Source: Actinopolyspora lacussalsi (GTDB lineage: Bacteria; Actinomycetota; Actinomycetes; Mycobacteriales; Pseudonocardiaceae). From it: a stretch of 64,000 bases of DNA. Under the pieces are notes generated by a model. The model saw only the letters and a list, made by a program, of their open reading frames with translations. It did not search any database and was not told where the DNA came from. The translations under genes and the position numbers were made by a program. Location of the stretch: assembly GCA_030803735.1 (NCBI GenBank), contig JAURUC010000001.1:3551501-3615500 (forward strand), given 5' to 3'. Shown piece by piece: positions 45,716 through 58,496 of the stretch (its first letter is position 1; each line of letters starts with the position of its first letter).

Positions 45716-46606
45716 GTGCAACTGGGTCTGGTCGGTCTCGGCAAGATGGGCTACAACATGCGCGAGCGGCTGCGCGCGGACGGCCACGAGGTCGTGGGCT
45801 ACGACCGTGACCAGCAGGTAGCCGACGCGTCCTCGATCACCGCCATGGTGGCCGAGCTCACCGCGCCGCGCACCGTGTGGGTCATGGTTCCGCACGGCGA
45901 GCCAACCAGCAGCACCGTCCGGGAACTCGCCGGACTGCTCGAACCGGGCGACCTCGTGATCGAGGGCGGCAACTCGCGCTACACCGACGACCGGGACAAC
46001 GCGGCGTTGCTGGCCGAGTCCGGAATCTCCTACGTCGATGTGGGCGTTTCCGGCGGAGTCTGGGGTGCCGACAACGGCTACGGCCTGATGGCGGGTGGCG
46101 AGACCGCCGACGTGCAACGCGCCATGCCGATCTTCGACACGCTGCGCCCCGCGGGCGAGCGGGCCAAGGGCTTCGTGCACGCGGGCCCGGTCGGCGCGGG
46201 CCACTACGCCAAGATGGTGCACAACGGCATCGAGTACGGCCTGATGCAGGCGTACGCCGAGGGCTTCGAACTGCTCGCCGCATCGGACCTGGTCACCGAT
46301 GTCGCTGGCACGATCAAGGCATGGAGCCACGGCACCGTGGTGCGTTCCTGGCTGCTGGACCTGCTGGTCCGGGCCATGGAGCAGGATCCGGAGCTGGAGC
46401 AGTTGCAGGGCTATGTCACCGACTCCGGTGAGGGCCGCTGGACCGTCGAGGAGTCCATCAACCACGCGGTACCCACCCCGGCGATCACCGCCGCGCTGTT
46501 CGCCAGGTTCGCCTCCCGGCAGGACGACTCGCCCGCCATGAAGGCGGTGGCCGCGTTGCGCAACCAGTTCGGCGGTCACGCGGTGCAGTCCAGCGACGGC
46601 GAGTGA
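45716..46606 (+). CDS. gnd: 6-phosphogluconate dehydrogenase, decarboxylating (short GndA/YqeC type)
   Basis: This 296-residue enzyme belongs to the short 6PGDH class (about 300 residues). It has a Rossmann start MQLGLVGLGKMGYNM, EGGNSRYTDD, the substrate motif DVGVSGGVWG, and catalytic Lys in GAGHYAKMVHNGIEYG. Short 6PGDHs are often NAD+-preferring and make ribulose 5-phosphate. The gene sits between dnaN and recF, an insertion seen in streptomycetes and many Pseudonocardiales but not mycobacteria. GTG 45716 follows AAAGGGAG. Confidence 0.92.
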   Translation: MQLGLVGLGKMGYNMRERLRADGHEVVGYDRDQQVADASSITAMVAELTAPRTVWVMVPHGEPTSSTVRELAGLLEPGDLVIEGGNSRYTDDRDNAALLAESGISYVDVGVSGGVWGADNGYGLMAGGETADVQRAMPIFDTLRPAGERAKGFVHAGPVGAGHYAKMVHNGIEYGLMQAYAEGFELLAASDLVTDVAGTIKAWSHGTVVRSWLLDLLVRAMEQDPELEQLQGYVTDSGEGRWTVEESINHAVPTPAITAALFARFASRQDDSPAMKAVAALRNQFGGHAVQSSDGE

Positions 46607-46678
46607 GCCGCTGGTGGTGGCCGCGCCGCGGTCACCACGTCCCCACCCGGTTCGTGCCTCCTCGCCCCTAGGACCGTC

Positions 46679-47854
46679 GTGTACGTACGCCACCTGCAAC
46701 TCACCGATTTCCGGTCCTGGCAGCACGTGGACCTTCCGCTGGACGCCGGGCCGACGGCGCTGGTCGGCGCCAACGGTCAGGGCAAGACGAACCTGGTCGA
46801 GGCGCTCGGCTACGTGGCCACCCTCGGTTCGCACCGCGTGCCCAACGACGCCCCGCTGATCAGGCACGGTGCCCAGCGCGCGGTGGTACGTGCGGCCGTG
46901 GTGAACCAGGACAGGGAACTGCTCGTCGAACTGGAGATCGCCCCGGGGCGGGCCAATCGCGCGCGGATCAACCGCGGCTCGGCCACGAAACCGCGCGACG
47001 TCCTCGGCATCCTGCGCACCGTGCTGTTCGCCCCGGAGGACCTGGCGCTGGTGCGGGGCGATCCCGGCGGGCGGCGGGACTTCCTCGACGAGCTGCTGGT
47101 GGCCCGATCCCCGCGTTACGCCGGGGTGCGTTCCGACTACGAGAAGGTGCTCAAGCAGCGCAGCGCACTGCTGAAGTCGGCGGGCGCGGCGCGGAGCACC
47201 GATCCGGCCGACCTGCGCACCCTCGAGGTCTGGGACGGCCACCTCGCCAAGTACGGCGCCGATCTCCTGGCGGGCAGGTTGGACCTGGTCGCCGACCTGA
47301 TGCCACACGTCACGCGTTGCTACGCCGAGGTCGCCGCTGACGGGTCGCAGCCGGGTGAGGGCCCCGCGTCCCGGGTGGCCGAGCTGGCCTACCGCGGCAG
47401 CGTGCCGGGACTGCCCGAGGAGTACGGCACCCCGCACGGCACACGGGCCGATCCCGTCACGATCGAGTCAGCCCTGCTGACGCGGCTCGGCGAGTCCCGG
47501 CAGCAGGAGCTGGAGCGCGGTGTGTCGCTGTCGGGGCCGCACCGCGACGACCTGGAGCTGGTGCTGGGGCGGGCTCCGGCCAAGGGATATGCCAGTCACG
47601 GCGAGTCCTGGTCGTTCGCGCTCGCGTTGCGACTGGCCTCGTATCACCTCCTGTCCGAGGATGGTGCCGAACCCGTGCTGCTCCTGGACGACGTCTTCGC
47701 GGAGCTGGACGCGCGGCGGCGCGCCCGGTTGGCCCGGTCGGTGGCCGGGGCGGAACAGGTACTGGTGACCGCGGCCGTGGCCGAGGACGTTCCCGCCGAA
47801 CTGTCGGGGGTTCGGTTCGACGTGCGCGAGGGGGAGGTGCGGCGTGCCGAATGA
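46679..47854 (+). CDS. recF: DNA replication and repair protein RecF
   Basis: This 391-residue SMC-like ABC ATPase has Walker [17 protein letters not shown] (about 29-44), the signature segment [13 protein letters not shown], and Walker [18 protein letters not shown] (about 330-346). It loads RecA at gaps with RecO and RecR. It overlaps the dciA gene by 11 bp. GTG 46679 begins [13 protein letters not shown], the canonical RecF N-terminus. Confidence 0.95.
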   Translation: MYVRHLQLTDFRSWQHVDLPLDAGPTALVGANGQGKTNLVEALGYVATLGSHRVPNDAPLIRHGAQRAVVRAAVVNQDRELLVELEIAPGRANRARINRGSATKPRDVLGILRTVLFAPEDLALVRGDPGGRRDFLDELLVARSPRYAGVRSDYEKVLKQRSALLKSAGAARSTDPADLRTLEVWDGHLAKYGADLLAGRLDLVADLMPHVTRCYAEVAADGSQPGEGPASRVAELAYRGSVPGLPEEYGTPHGTRADPVTIESALLTRLGESRQQELERGVSLSGPHRDDLELVLGRAPAKGYASHGESWSFALALRLASYHLLSEDGAEPVLLLDDVFAELDARRRARLARSVAGAEQVLVTAAVAEDVPAELSGVRFDVREGEVRRAE

Positions 47855-48593
47855 GTTCGGAGGACGACCCAGGTCCGCGGCCGAGCGTGACGCGTTGTTC
47901 GCGTCCTGGCGGCCGGCACGAGCAGCGTCGGGCCGGTCCCTTACCTCACCCGGCGGTGGCGACTCGGAACACGGGGCCACGGTTGGGGATCGAACTGTGG
48001 ACAGTGTGGACAACTCGAAGGGTGCTTCGAGTTCCCGCGACACCACATCTGCCGATAGCCGGGCCGCGGGACTCGAACCCGTTGGGGCAGCGGGCGAACG
48101 GACGACGGGTTCGGACCTGGCCCGCGCGGCGTTGCAGGCGGCGCGCGAGAAGTCCAAAGCACGCCCCCGTGGCCGGGGCGCGCGCCCGACCGGCCGCACT
48201 CGGCGCAGCCGTGGCTGGTCCGGCCCCGACGCCGACGACCGGGATCCGCAGGAGCTGGGGCGGCTGCTCCGGCGGGTCGTCGACGCCAGAGGGTGGTCCG
48301 AGCGGTTGACCGGCGGCCAGCTGTTCGGGCGCTGGGCGGAACTCGTGGGGGAGGAGATCGCGGCGCACAGCGAACCGGTCGAGTTGAGCGAGGGGGTGCT
48401 CACGCTGCGGGCGGAGTCCACGGCGTGGGCCACCGAGCTCCGGTTGTTGCAGCGCCAGCTCGTGCAACGGATCGCGGACGGCCTCGGCAGCCGGGTGGTG
48501 CGGCGGATCAAGGTGTCCGGTCCGGCGGCGCCCAGCTGGCGGCACGGACCCCGGCACATCTCCGGGAGGGGGCCGCGCGACACCTACGGGTGA
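47844..48593 (+). CDS. dciA: DciA family (DUF721) replicative helicase loader
   Basis: This 249-residue protein has a disordered, Arg/Ser-rich N-terminal half and a C-terminal DUF721/DciA domain (about 135-225). Recognisable segments are [22 protein letters not shown] and [25 protein letters not shown]. DciA, as studied at Rv0004, interacts with the replicative helicase DnaB. The position between recF and gyrB is the conserved actinobacterial one. It is longer than mycobacterial DciA in the linker. Confidence 0.9.
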   Translation: MPNEFGGRPRSAAERDALFASWRPARAASGRSLTSPGGGDSEHGATVGDRTVDSVDNSKGASSSRDTTSADSRAAGLEPVGAAGERTTGSDLARAALQAAREKSKARPRGRGARPTGRTRRSRGWSGPDADDRDPQELGRLLRRVVDARGWSERLTGGQLFGRWAELVGEEIAAHSEPVELSEGVLTLRAESTAWATELRLLQRQLVQRIADGLGSRVVRRIKVSGPAAPSWRHGPRHISGRGPRDTYG

Positions 48594-50956
<2,363 letters not shown>

Positions 50957-51074
50957 TCGACGCCCGCGCCGAATCCCCACGACCCCGCGTGCTCGTCCGG
51001 CGGTGGTCGGGCCGCGTACCCGACGGGGCCACCGGGCGAACCGCGACCGCCAACCCAGCGAAGAGAAGGACGGT

Positions 51075-53570
51075 ATGACCGAGACCTTGCCCCCGGAGGG
51101 TGGCCGAGTCGAACCGGTCGATCTCCAGCAGGAGATGCAGAACTCCTACATCGACTACGCCATGAGCGTCATCGTGGCGCGGGCGCTGCCCGACGTGCGC
51201 GACGGGCTCAAACCGGTGCACCGCAGGGTGCTGTACGCGATGTACGACTCCGGGTTCCGGCCCGACCGCTCCTACGTGAAGTGCTCGCGCGTGGTCGGCG
51301 ACGTGATGGGTAACTACCACCCGCACGGCGACTCGGCGATCTACGACACCCTGGTGCGGATGGCCCAGCCGTGGTCGATGCGCAACGTGCTCATCGACGG
51401 CCAGGGCAACTTCGGCTCGCCCGGCAACGATCCGGCCGCCGCGATGCGCTATACCGAATCCCGGCTGGCGCCGCTGGCGATGAGCATGCTGGCCGAGATC
51501 GAAGAGGACACCGTCGAGTTCTCGGACAACTACGACGGGCGCACGCAGGAGCCGGACGTCCTGCCCTCGCGCATCCCCAACCTGCTGGTCAACGGCGGTG
51601 GCGGCATCGCGGTGGGGATGGCGACCAACATCCCGCCGCACAACCTGCGCGAGGTCGCCGACGGCGTGGTCTGGGCGCTGGACAATCCCGAGGCCACCGA
51701 CGACGAGCTGCTCGAGGCCATGATCGAGCGCATCAAGGGTCCGGACTTCCCGACCCACGCGATGATCATGGGAACCAACGCGATCGCCGATGCCTACCGC
51801 ACGGGCCGCGGCTCGCTCCGGATGCGCGCGGTGGTCGACGTGGAGGAGGACGCGAAGGGGCGCACCTCGCTGGTGGTCACCGAGCTCCCGTACCAGGTCA
51901 ACCCGGACAACCTGATCGAGAACATCGCCACGATGCATCGTGAGGGCAAGATCTCGGGGATCACCGACATCGCCGACGAGTCCAACAGTCGGCGCGGTAT
52001 GCGCATCGTGGTCACGCTCAAGCGGGACGCGATCCCCAAGGTCGTGCTCAACAACCTCTACAAGCACACCCAGCTGCAGACCACCTTCGGCGTCAACATG
52101 CTGGCGCTGGTCGACGGCGTGCCCCGCACCCTGCGGCTGGACCAGGTGATCCGCTACTACGTGCGGCACCAGATCGACGTGATCGTGCGGCGCACCAGGC
52201 ACCGCCTGCAGCGTGCCGAACGGCGTGCCCACATCCTGCGCGGGCTGACGCTGGCGCTGGACCAGCTGGACGCGGTCATCAACCTGATCCGGGGCTCGTC
52301 GACCGTGGACGACGCCCGTTCCGGGTTGATCGAGCTGCTCGGCATCGACGAGGACCAGGCCACCGCGATCCTGGACATGCAGCTGCGCAAGCTGGCCGCG
52401 CTGGAGCGGCAGAAGCTGCTGGACGAGCTGGCCGAGATCGAGGCGCAGATCGCCGATCTCAACGACATCCTGGCCAAGCCGGAGCGGCAGCGCCTGATCG
52501 TGCGCGACGAGCTGATGGAGATCGTGCACAAGCACGGCGAGGAGCGACGCACCAGGATCGTCCCGTACGAGGGTGAGGTTTCCATGGAGGACCTCATCGC
52601 GGACGAGGACGTGGTGGTGACCATCACCCGAACCGGTTATGCCAAGCGGACCCGTACCGATCTCTACCGGGCCCAGAAGCGCGGCGGCAAGGGTGTGCAG
52701 GGCGCCGCGCTGAAGCAGGACGACATCGTCTCGCACTTCTTCGTGTGCTCCACGCACGACTGGATCCTGTTCTTCACCAACAAGGGGCGGGTCTACCGTG
52801 CCAAGGCCTACGAGCTGCCGGAGGCGAATCGCACCGCCCGCGGGCAGCACGTGGCGAACCTGCTCGCGTTCCAGCCGGACGAGCACATCGCCCAGGTGAT
52901 GCAGATCAAGGACTACACCGTCGCCCCGTACCTGGTGCTGGCCACCAAGAACGGTCTGGTCAAGAAGTCCAAGCTCACCGACTTCGACTCCAACCGTTCC
53001 GGCGGGCTGATCGGCGTCAACCTCAAGGACGGCGACGAGCTGGTCGGTGCCGTGCTCTGCTCGCCGGAGGACGACCTGCTGCTGGTCTCGGCCGAGGGGC
53101 AGTCCATCCGCTTCAACGCCAGTGACGAGGTGCTGCGCCCGATGGGGCGTGCCACCTCCGGCGTGTTGGGGATGCGGTTCAACTCCGGTGACGAGCTGCT
53201 GGCCATGGGCGTCTGCCACGAGGACCGTTACGTGCTGGTCGCGACCCAGGGCGGGTACGCCAAACGCACGCCCATCGACGAGTACCCGGTGCAGGGACGC
53301 GGCGGTAAGGGCGTGTTGACCATTCAGCACGACCGGAAACGTGGCAGGCTAGTGGCAGCGCTCATCGCCGAACTGGAGGATGAGCTCTACGCGATCACCT
53401 CCACGGGCGGGGTCATTCGCACCACCGCCAAGGAGGTGCGCAAGGCCGGTAGGCAGACGAAGGGGGTGCGCCTGATGGATCTGGGTGAGGGGAACTCGCT
53501 GGTGGCCATCGCGCGCAACGCTGATGAAGCCGCCGATCCGGACGCAGCCGGCCCGGAGCAACGAAAGTAG
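51075..53570 (+). CDS. gyrA: DNA gyrase subunit A
   Basis: This 831-residue subunit carries the catalytic Tyr126 in [10 protein letters not shown] and the quinolone-determining region [20 protein letters not shown]. Both classical resistance positions are the susceptible types (Ser and Asp). The C-terminal beta-pinwheel contains the GyrA box as QKRGGKGV, and further blades follow (for example [10 protein letters not shown]). ATG 51075 has GAGAAGGA upstream; the extension to 51003 is spurious. It introduces negative supercoils with GyrB. Confidence 0.97.
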   Translation: MTETLPPEGGRVEPVDLQQEMQNSYIDYAMSVIVARALPDVRDGLKPVHRRVLYAMYDSGFRPDRSYVKCSRVVGDVMGNYHPHGDSAIYDTLVRMAQPWSMRNVLIDGQGNFGSPGNDPAAAMRYTESRLAPLAMSMLAEIEEDTVEFSDNYDGRTQEPDVLPSRIPNLLVNGGGGIAVGMATNIPPHNLREVADGVVWALDNPEATDDELLEAMIERIKGPDFPTHAMIMGTNAIADAYRTGRGSLRMRAVVDVEEDAKGRTSLVVTELPYQVNPDNLIENIATMHREGKISGITDIADESNSRRGMRIVVTLKRDAIPKVVLNNLYKHTQLQTTFGVNMLALVDGVPRTLRLDQVIRYYVRHQIDVIVRRTRHRLQRAERRAHILRGLTLALDQLDAVINLIRGSSTVDDARSGLIELLGIDEDQATAILDMQLRKLAALERQKLLDELAEIEAQIADLNDILAKPERQRLIVRDELMEIVHKHGEERRTRIVPYEGEVSMEDLIADEDVVVTITRTGYAKRTRTDLYRAQKRGGKGVQGAALKQDDIVSHFFVCSTHDWILFFTNKGRVYRAKAYELPEANRTARGQHVANLLAFQPDEHIAQVMQIKDYTVAPYLVLATKNGLVKKSKLTDFDSNRSGGLIGVNLKDGDELVGAVLCSPEDDLLLVSAEGQSIRFNASDEVLRPMGRATSGVLGMRFNSGDELLAMGVCHEDRYVLVATQGGYAKRTPIDEYPVQGRGGKGVLTIQHDRKRGRLVAALIAELEDELYAITSTGGVIRTTAKEVRKAGRQTKGVRLMDLGEGNSLVAIARNADEAADPDAAGPEQRK

Positions 53571-53621
53571 GCGCGGGGAACCCCGCGTGGTAGGCAGCCG
53601 ACGATCAGTGAAGGATCGCTC

Positions 53622-54530
53622 GTGACATCTTCGGACAAGCCGCAGGAATCGGAGTCCCGTTCAACCGGCGAGCAGGAAACGACCTCGACCACTACGACGG
53701 CGGAGGCGACCACCTCGGTTTCCGAGGGGATGTCCACGGACGCTGCCGAGAGCGGTGGGGATTCGCGTGGTTCGGCCGGTGGCGCGAAGGGCTCCAGCAG
53801 TGAGGCCGACGGTTCCGGGGGCACTCCTCCCTGGCAGCGAGTGGGTGGCTCGATGAGCGCTTCCGCCGCCTCGGCGGACACCTCCTCGGGCGCCACGGAG
53901 GTTTCGGACGACTCGGACGGGCATCGTGGCGCGGACTCGGGGACGGGATACGAGGAGGAGGAAACGCACCGGATTCCGCATCCCGGTGGTTCGGCTTCCC
54001 AATCAGCCGGTTCCCAATCCGCCGGTGCGCAGTCCGCCGGGGACTCCGTCGGTGACGGTGCCGGTGACGGTGCCGCGGAATCGGCCCGTGCGGGAATCTC
54101 GCTGGGCATGGGGGGCGGCGCTCGCGGTGGGGCGGCCACTCAGGGCGCGCCGCGTCGGCCGAGTCGCGGTCCTCGGCGGGCGAGCCTGCAGATTCGGCGG
54201 GTGGATCCGTGGTCGGTGCTCAAGCTGGCCCTCATGCTCAGCGTCACGCTGTTCTTCGTGTGGTTGATCGCCGTGGCGGTGCTGTACGGGGTGCTCGGCG
54301 GTATGGGGGTTTGGGAGCAGCTCAACGGGACGTTCAGTGAGCTGACCCAGCCCGAGAACTCGTTGAGCCAGCCGTTGATCAGCCCGGTGCGGGTGTTCGC
54401 GGTGGCCTCGATGATCGGTGCGGTCAACATCGTGCTGTTCACCGCCCTGGCCACCGTCGCCGGGTTCATCTACAACGTGGCGGCGGACTTCGTCGGTGGG
54501 GTCGAGGTGACCCTTTCCGAGCGGGAGTGA
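53622..54530 (+). CDS. DUF3566 domain membrane protein (Rv0007 position)
   Basis: This 302-residue protein is mostly a disordered Ser/Thr/Gly/Glu N-terminus (about 1-185, with a short repeat SQSAGSQSAGAQSAG near 125-140). A DUF3566 domain (about 188-302) follows with two membrane helices (around 205-230 and 265-290) and the motif LQIRRVDPWSVLKLALMLSV. It is the conserved neighbour of gyrA in actinobacteria. Its function is unknown, and the mycobacterial orthologue is a membrane protein of the division/envelope neighbourhood. Confidence 0.85.
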   Translation: MTSSDKPQESESRSTGEQETTSTTTTAEATTSVSEGMSTDAAESGGDSRGSAGGAKGSSSEADGSGGTPPWQRVGGSMSASAASADTSSGATEVSDDSDGHRGADSGTGYEEEETHRIPHPGGSASQSAGSQSAGAQSAGDSVGDGAGDGAAESARAGISLGMGGGARGGAATQGAPRRPSRGPRRASLQIRRVDPWSVLKLALMLSVTLFFVWLIAVAVLYGVLGGMGVWEQLNGTFSELTQPENSLSQPLISPVRVFAVASMIGAVNIVLFTALATVAGFIYNVAADFVGGVEVTLSERE

Positions 54531-54540
54531 GGTTCCGGTT

Positions 54541-54579
54541 GACTCCCGGTTCCCCGGTTGACCTGGGGTTCCGGGAGTC
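54541..54579 (+). terminator. Hairpin terminator after the DUF3566 gene
   Basis: GACTCCCGG and CCGGGAGTC form a 9-bp stem whose interior adds CCCC/GGGG pairing, 10 bp after the stop codon. Confidence 0.6.
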
Positions 54580-54670
54580 CGCTCCGGGGACGGTCGCCAC
54601 TCGGGGCGGTGAAGGGGACCCCCCTTTGGAAGACGATCGTGTGGGTGTGTAGTATCTATAACCGCACGCA

Positions 54671-54744
54671 GGGCCTATAGCTCAGTCGGTTAGAGCGCTT
54701 TGCTGATAACGAAGAGGTCGGAGGTTCAAGTCCTCCTAGGCCCA
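54671..54744 (+). tRNA. tRNA-Ile (GAT anticodon)
   Basis: The 74-nt cloverleaf has acceptor GGGCCTA/TAGGCCC, D-arm GCTCAGTCGGTTAGAGC, an anticodon loop CTGATAA within CTTTG/CGAAG, and T-arm GGAGGTTCAAGTCCTCC. The discriminator is A. CCA is not encoded. Its position after gyrA matches mycobacterial ileT. Confidence 0.97.
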
Positions 54745-54810
54745 CGTGACACGTGCCGCCGCTGCGATTATCGCGGCGGCGGCATACGTTCGTAGTAGGA
54801 GGCGTCCGAA

Positions 54811-54927
54811 GTGAAGAAGCTGCTCGTTCTCGCTGCTGTTGCCGGTGCCGTCCTGTTCGTCGTGCGTCGCAAGACCGCGGCCAAGGCGGAGGCCGATCTG
54901 TGGCGTGAAGCTACCGCGGAGGTCTGA
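54811..54927 (+). CDS. DLW-39 family small protein
   Basis: The 38-residue protein starts MKKLLVLAAVAGAVLFVVRR (one N-terminal hydrophobic helix). Its tail contains the family's hallmark AEADLWREAT before the end. GTG 54811 has a perfect AGGAGG 8 bases upstream. It lies between tRNA-Ile and tRNA-Ala, the usual place for this actinobacterial family. The function is unknown; the helix suggests a small membrane protein. Confidence 0.88.
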   Translation: MKKLLVLAAVAGAVLFVVRRKTAAKAEADLWREATAEV

Positions 54928-55026
54928 GCGAACCGCGGTTCGGCCGCGCTTCGGGGTGTCCCACTACGACACCACCGATCGGGCAACGTTGTCCGCGGGC
55001 CGTGGGGCAGTGCTTCGGCGCTGCGA

Positions 55027-55099
55027 GGGGACGTAGCTCAATCGGCAGAGCACCGCTTTTGCAAGGCGGGGGTTAGGGGTTCGATTCCCCTCGTCTCCA
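55027..55099 (+). tRNA. tRNA-Ala (TGC anticodon)
   Basis: The 73-nt cloverleaf has acceptor GGGGACG/CGTCTCC, the anticodon TGC in the loop TTTGCAA within CCGCT/GGCGG, T-arm AGGGGTTCGATTCCCCT, and discriminator A. CCA is not encoded. Confidence 0.96.
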
Positions 55100-55105
55100 C
55101 CAACG

Positions 55106-55137
55106 AAGGACCAGGTCATTTGGCCTGGTCCTTTTTC
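55106..55137 (+). terminator. Rho-independent terminator after tRNA-Ala
   Basis: AAGGACCAGG and CCTGGTCCTT form a 10-bp stem with an 8-nt loop, followed by a T run: the most canonical intrinsic terminator in the window. The remaining roughly 240 bp to the VOC gene show nothing else. Confidence 0.85.
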
Positions 55138-55376
55138 GTGTTCCACCGCGTGACGCGTCCCGGGGCGTGTCCGGGGCACAGCCGCCGAACCGGACTCCCC
55201 GGCAGCGGGAACCGCTGAAACCTTGCGGCCACGTGTGTCGCACGGTCGGTCGCGGATTCGAAAAAACCCTTCGCGCCGGTTCGAGTCGCCCATTACGATC
55301 TCGAGCGGTTCCCACGGTGGGAGCGCGAGATCCGCGCGTGGCCGTCCGGTCGCTGAGCTGAAAGCAGGTTTCGTCA

Positions 55377-55766
55377 ATGGCGTGTCGTATCGGCGAGCTC
55401 GTGCTCGATTGTCGCGATCCCGAGGTGCTGGCGCGGTTCTGGTGCGAGGTCCTGGACTTCGTGGAGCTCGGCCGCGAATACGCCGGGGAGGACTACGCCA
55501 TCGAGATCGGGCCGCGCGAAGGGTTCGGTGGCCCACAGCCGACGATCATCCTCCGGAGCGGGGGCGAGCCGTGCCGGGGAAAGTCTCGACTGCACATCGA
55601 TCTCAACCCCACTGATCGCGATCAGGACGCCGAACTCGAACGCCTCCGCGCGCTCGGGGCGCGCCCGGCCGACATCGGCCAGACCGGCGAGGAGCAGTGG
55701 AACGTCCTCGCCGATCCCGAGGGCAACGAGTTCTGCCTGCTCAAGGCCCGTCTCAACCCGCTCTGA
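55377..55766 (+). CDS. VOC family (glyoxalase/bleomycin resistance-like) protein
   Basis: This 129-residue protein has the two beta-alpha-beta-beta-beta modules of the vicinal oxygen chelate fold. It starts IGELVLDCRDPEVLARFWCEVLDF and ends WNVLADPEGNEFCLLKA, the pattern of the Glyoxalase-like domain (Glyoxalase_6). Such proteins act on small reactive or toxic metabolites, and the substrate is not inferable. It is monocistronic, followed by a DUF1648 gene after 131 bp. Confidence 0.85.
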   Translation: MACRIGELVLDCRDPEVLARFWCEVLDFVELGREYAGEDYAIEIGPREGFGGPQPTIILRSGGEPCRGKSRLHIDLNPTDRDQDAELERLRALGARPADIGQTGEEQWNVLADPEGNEFCLLKARLNPL

Positions 55767-55897
55767 CGGGGCCGCGTGCCCGGCGCGGCCCTTCTTCGTG
55801 GGTGGGTTTCGTCGAGCTCGACAAAATTTCACAACTGCCCGCACGGTGCCGTACAGGGGGCGTGCCGGGGCGGGACGGTTCAGCGGGGTGATGTGCG

Positions 55898-56428
55898 ATG
55901 TCCACGGAGAGCAGGCCACGGTTCCCGTGGCCGTGGTTGGTGCCGAGTCTCGTGCTCCTGGTCGGCATGAGTGCTTGGGGGGCGACGGTGTATCCCGAAC
56001 TGCCCGAAACGGTGCCTCAGCACATCGGTCCGGGCGGGGTCGACGCGTGGGCACGCAAATCCGTCGGCTCCGCCTTCGTGCCCGTCTTCCTCTACATCGT
56101 GACCACGGTGCTGTTCGCGGGCGCCGCCTTCGCCGTCGCACGGACCGAACCCGAGAACGAGCTGCCGTCCGCCGCTCGCACCGGCGCGGTCAAGCGCCCC
56201 GCCACCAGAGCCTCGGCGGTGCGGCAGGCCAGGGCAGTCCTGGTGCTCAACGCCGCCCTGGGCACGGCGCTGCTACCGCTGTGCGCCGTCCAGTGGCGCA
56301 CCATACGGACGGCCGAGGTCGGCTGGTGGCCGCTCCCGGTGTTCCTCGTGCTCTTCGTCGCCGGGTTGGTGCCGCTGTTCGTCGCGGCTCGGCGGGATCG
56401 GGTGGAGAAGCGTCGAACCACCCGCTGA
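55898..56428 (+). CDS. DUF1648 domain membrane protein
   Basis: This 176-residue protein has four hydrophobic segments (about 12-30, 63-85, 112-130, 143-162). The DUF1648 hallmark after the first helix is VYPELPETVPQHIGPGGVDAW, with Trp-Ala and Lys contacts. DUF1648 occurs in SdpI-like immunity and sensor membrane proteins. The function is unknown. The basic C-terminus (RRDRVEKRRTTR) suggests a cytoplasmic end. Confidence 0.75.
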   Translation: MSTESRPRFPWPWLVPSLVLLVGMSAWGATVYPELPETVPQHIGPGGVDAWARKSVGSAFVPVFLYIVTTVLFAGAAFAVARTEPENELPSAARTGAVKRPATRASAVRQARAVLVLNAALGTALLPLCAVQWRTIRTAEVGWWPLPVFLVLFVAGLVPLFVAARRDRVEKRRTTR

Positions 56429-56625
56429 GATTCCCGCCTTGGGTCCGTGCCCGGTGGATACGCCCGGTGGATACGCCCGGTCGGACGAAGCCGGGTTTCC
56501 GAGTGACGCACGCCGGGCAGCCCGCATGCGCACGGGAGCGGCACCTCTTCGGTGGCCGCCTAGGTTGCCTCGGTGCTTCGCGAATCCCGGAAACGGCACG
56601 CCGTTGTCGTTCGGGAGTAACTTGA

Positions 56626-57306
56626 ATGTCGTCTCCGGTCGACAAGCGCCGAAGCGGAAAGCACAGGTGGGAAATGCGGACGACGGCAACGAAACTCGAG
56701 CGGTCCCGGCGGCACTGGGATCGGCAGTCCCCGAGCTACGACCGGCAGATGGGGCGCATCGAGCGCCGCTTCTTCGGTGACACCAGGCAGTGGTTGTGCG
56801 GGCTGGCGGAGGGGGAGGTGCTGGAGGTGGCCATCGGCACCGGGCTCAACCTCGACCGGTATCCGGCCGGGATTCGATTGACGGGGGTGGACATCAGCAC
56901 GGGGATGCTCGACCAGGCGCGCCGTCGCGCCGAGAGGTCGGGGCGTTCGGTGGAACTCGGCATCGGTGACGCGCAGCGGTTGGCCTTCCCGGATTCCTCG
57001 TTCGACACGGTCGTCTGCACCTTCTCGCTGTGCGCGGTTCCCGATGTCCGTGCCGCGTTCTCCGAGATGGATCGTGTGCTCAAGCCGGGTGGGTTGCTGT
57101 TGTTGGCCGACCACGTGGTGAGTACCTCTCGGCCGGTGCGGGTGGTGCAGCGACTGCTGGATCTGGTCATGGTTCCGCAGGCTGGGGAGCACTTCCGGCG
57201 TCGTCCGATCGAGCAGGTCCGCGCGGCCGGTTTCGAGCTGCAGCGGCACGAGAGGTTCAAGCTCGGCATGGTGGAGCGCCTGGTCGCCCGCAGTCCCGCG
57301 TCGTGA
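56626..57306 (+). CDS. Class I SAM-dependent methyltransferase
   Basis: This 226-residue methyltransferase has motif I VLEVAIGTGLNLDRY (about 65-79), LTGVDISTGMLDQARRRA, motif IV-like FDTVVCTFSLCAVPD and the late LKPGGLLLLADHV. It is UbiE/COQ5- or Methyltransf_11-like. Its substrate is unknown. The second in-frame ATG at 56674 is an alternative start, because the fold does not begin until about residue 27. Confidence 0.82.
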   Translation: MSSPVDKRRSGKHRWEMRTTATKLERSRRHWDRQSPSYDRQMGRIERRFFGDTRQWLCGLAEGEVLEVAIGTGLNLDRYPAGIRLTGVDISTGMLDQARRRAERSGRSVELGIGDAQRLAFPDSSFDTVVCTFSLCAVPDVRAAFSEMDRVLKPGGLLLLADHVVSTSRPVRVVQRLLDLVMVPQAGEHFRRRPIEQVRAAGFELQRHERFKLGMVERLVARSPAS

Positions 57307-57415
57307 CGCCTACCGGGTCCGTGGCGAGGTCGCCCGGAGCTGTGGTCGTTGCCCGTGTCGTTCCCCGAATCGTCCGGTGCTTCGCCGCGGTGGAGCTGTG
57401 GCCCCGAGCCTTCCG

Positions 57416-58390
57416 TTACGGATTCCGGGTGTCCTGTCGAGCGGTCAGGAAGTCGCGATACCACTCGACGGTGGCGCGCAAGCCGTCGACGAGCGGGGTG
57501 GGTCGACGGTCGAAGTGCCGCTCGAACGGTGTCGAGACCATGTTCTGCGGCACGAGGTGCTGGTAGAAGATCTCGGCGTACTCGCTCATGAACCGCTCGT
57601 CGAACGGTCCGGTGGCCACCGGTTGGTCGAGCACCCGTGTGGTGATGCCGCCGCCGATGATCCGTTCGACGAGTGCGTGGATGTGCTCGGTGCTGACCGC
57701 GGGCACCGTGGGCAGGTGCCACACCCGGCCGAGCGCCGCCTCGTCGGTGGTGGTCCCGAGGTCGACCAGCCCGGTGGCGATGTCGGGCAGGTAGGAGTAG
57801 CTGTGCGGCAGTGTGATGTCGCCGAATCCCAGGGCGGGCTCGCCGGTCAGCACGGCGGGGAAGAACGCTCCCCCCAGCGTGGAGTTCACCACCCGCGGCC
57901 CGTAGAAGTCGGCGGCCCGTCCCAGTGCGACTCTCGCTTCGCCGGTGTGGTGCGCGTCCAGGTAGGCACGGTCCAGCGCGGCGCGCATCCGACCCTTGCG
58001 GCTCGTCGCCTCCCAAGGGGTCTGTTCCGTGATCGCCGCGCCGTCGGCCTCGCCGTAGGGATAGAGCGTGTCGAGCACCACCAGCCTCGCGTCGTTCCGG
58101 TGTGCGGCGGTGAGCACCGCTCGGCCGATGTTCGGTATCGCCTCCACCTGGAGGTGGTAGGGCACGTTGACGGCGTGGTAGATCGTCGCGGCTCCCTCGG
58201 TCGCCGCCACCGCCCGCTCGGGTGAGGAGATGTCGGCCGTCACCGTTTCGACTCCGGCGGGAGCGTCGTCGATCGGGGTGCGGTTGACGTGTCGTACCCG
58301 CAGGCCACGTGCGAGCAGTTCGTCCACGAGGGTTCTGCCGGCGGGACCCGCGCCGAGTACGACGTGTGGTTTGCCGGTGGTCGTGTTCAT
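57416..58390 (-). CDS. NAD(P)-dependent epimerase/dehydratase family protein
   Basis: This 324-residue atypical/extended SDR has the Rossmann motif VLGAGPAGRTLVDELLARGL (about 11-30) in place of the usual GxxGxxG. It has DTLYPYG where the catalytic Tyr would lie and an LGRAADFYGP segment typical of nucleotide-sugar epimerase-like proteins. A palindrome matching that of the neighbouring TetR gene lies 19-36 bp before its start. It is probably a TetR-regulated oxidoreductase. The substrate is unknown. Confidence 0.78.
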   Translation of the reverse strand: MNTTTGKPHVVLGAGPAGRTLVDELLARGLRVRHVNRTPIDDAPAGVETVTADISSPERAVAATEGAATIYHAVNVPYHLQVEAIPNIGRAVLTAAHRNDARLVVLDTLYPYGEADGAAITEQTPWEATSRKGRMRAALDRAYLDAHHTGEARVALGRAADFYGPRVVNSTLGGAFFPAVLTGEPALGFGDITLPHSYSYLPDIATGLVDLGTTTDEAALGRVWHLPTVPAVSTEHIHALVERIIGGGITTRVLDQPVATGPFDERFMSEYAEIFYQHLVPQNMVSTPFERHFDRRPTPLVDGLRATVEWYRDFLTARQDTRNP

Positions 58391-58408
58391 CGTTCCCTCC
58401 GATTCGTG

Positions 58409-58426
58409 AGTGAATGTTCATTCACT
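58409..58426. promoter_or_regulatory. TetR-type operator, epimerase promoter
   Basis: AGTGAATGTTCATTCACT is an 18-bp palindrome with symmetric arms AGTGAATG/CATTCACT, directly upstream of the epimerase-family start at 58390. It agrees at 16 of 18 positions with the copy before the TetR gene. Confidence 0.75.
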
Positions 58427-58496
58427 TTTGTGGGCGACAACAGCCGCCGTGATGTTCGCCGCCGTGAGGTCTTTCGGTCGGGGCGGAGAACAGTGG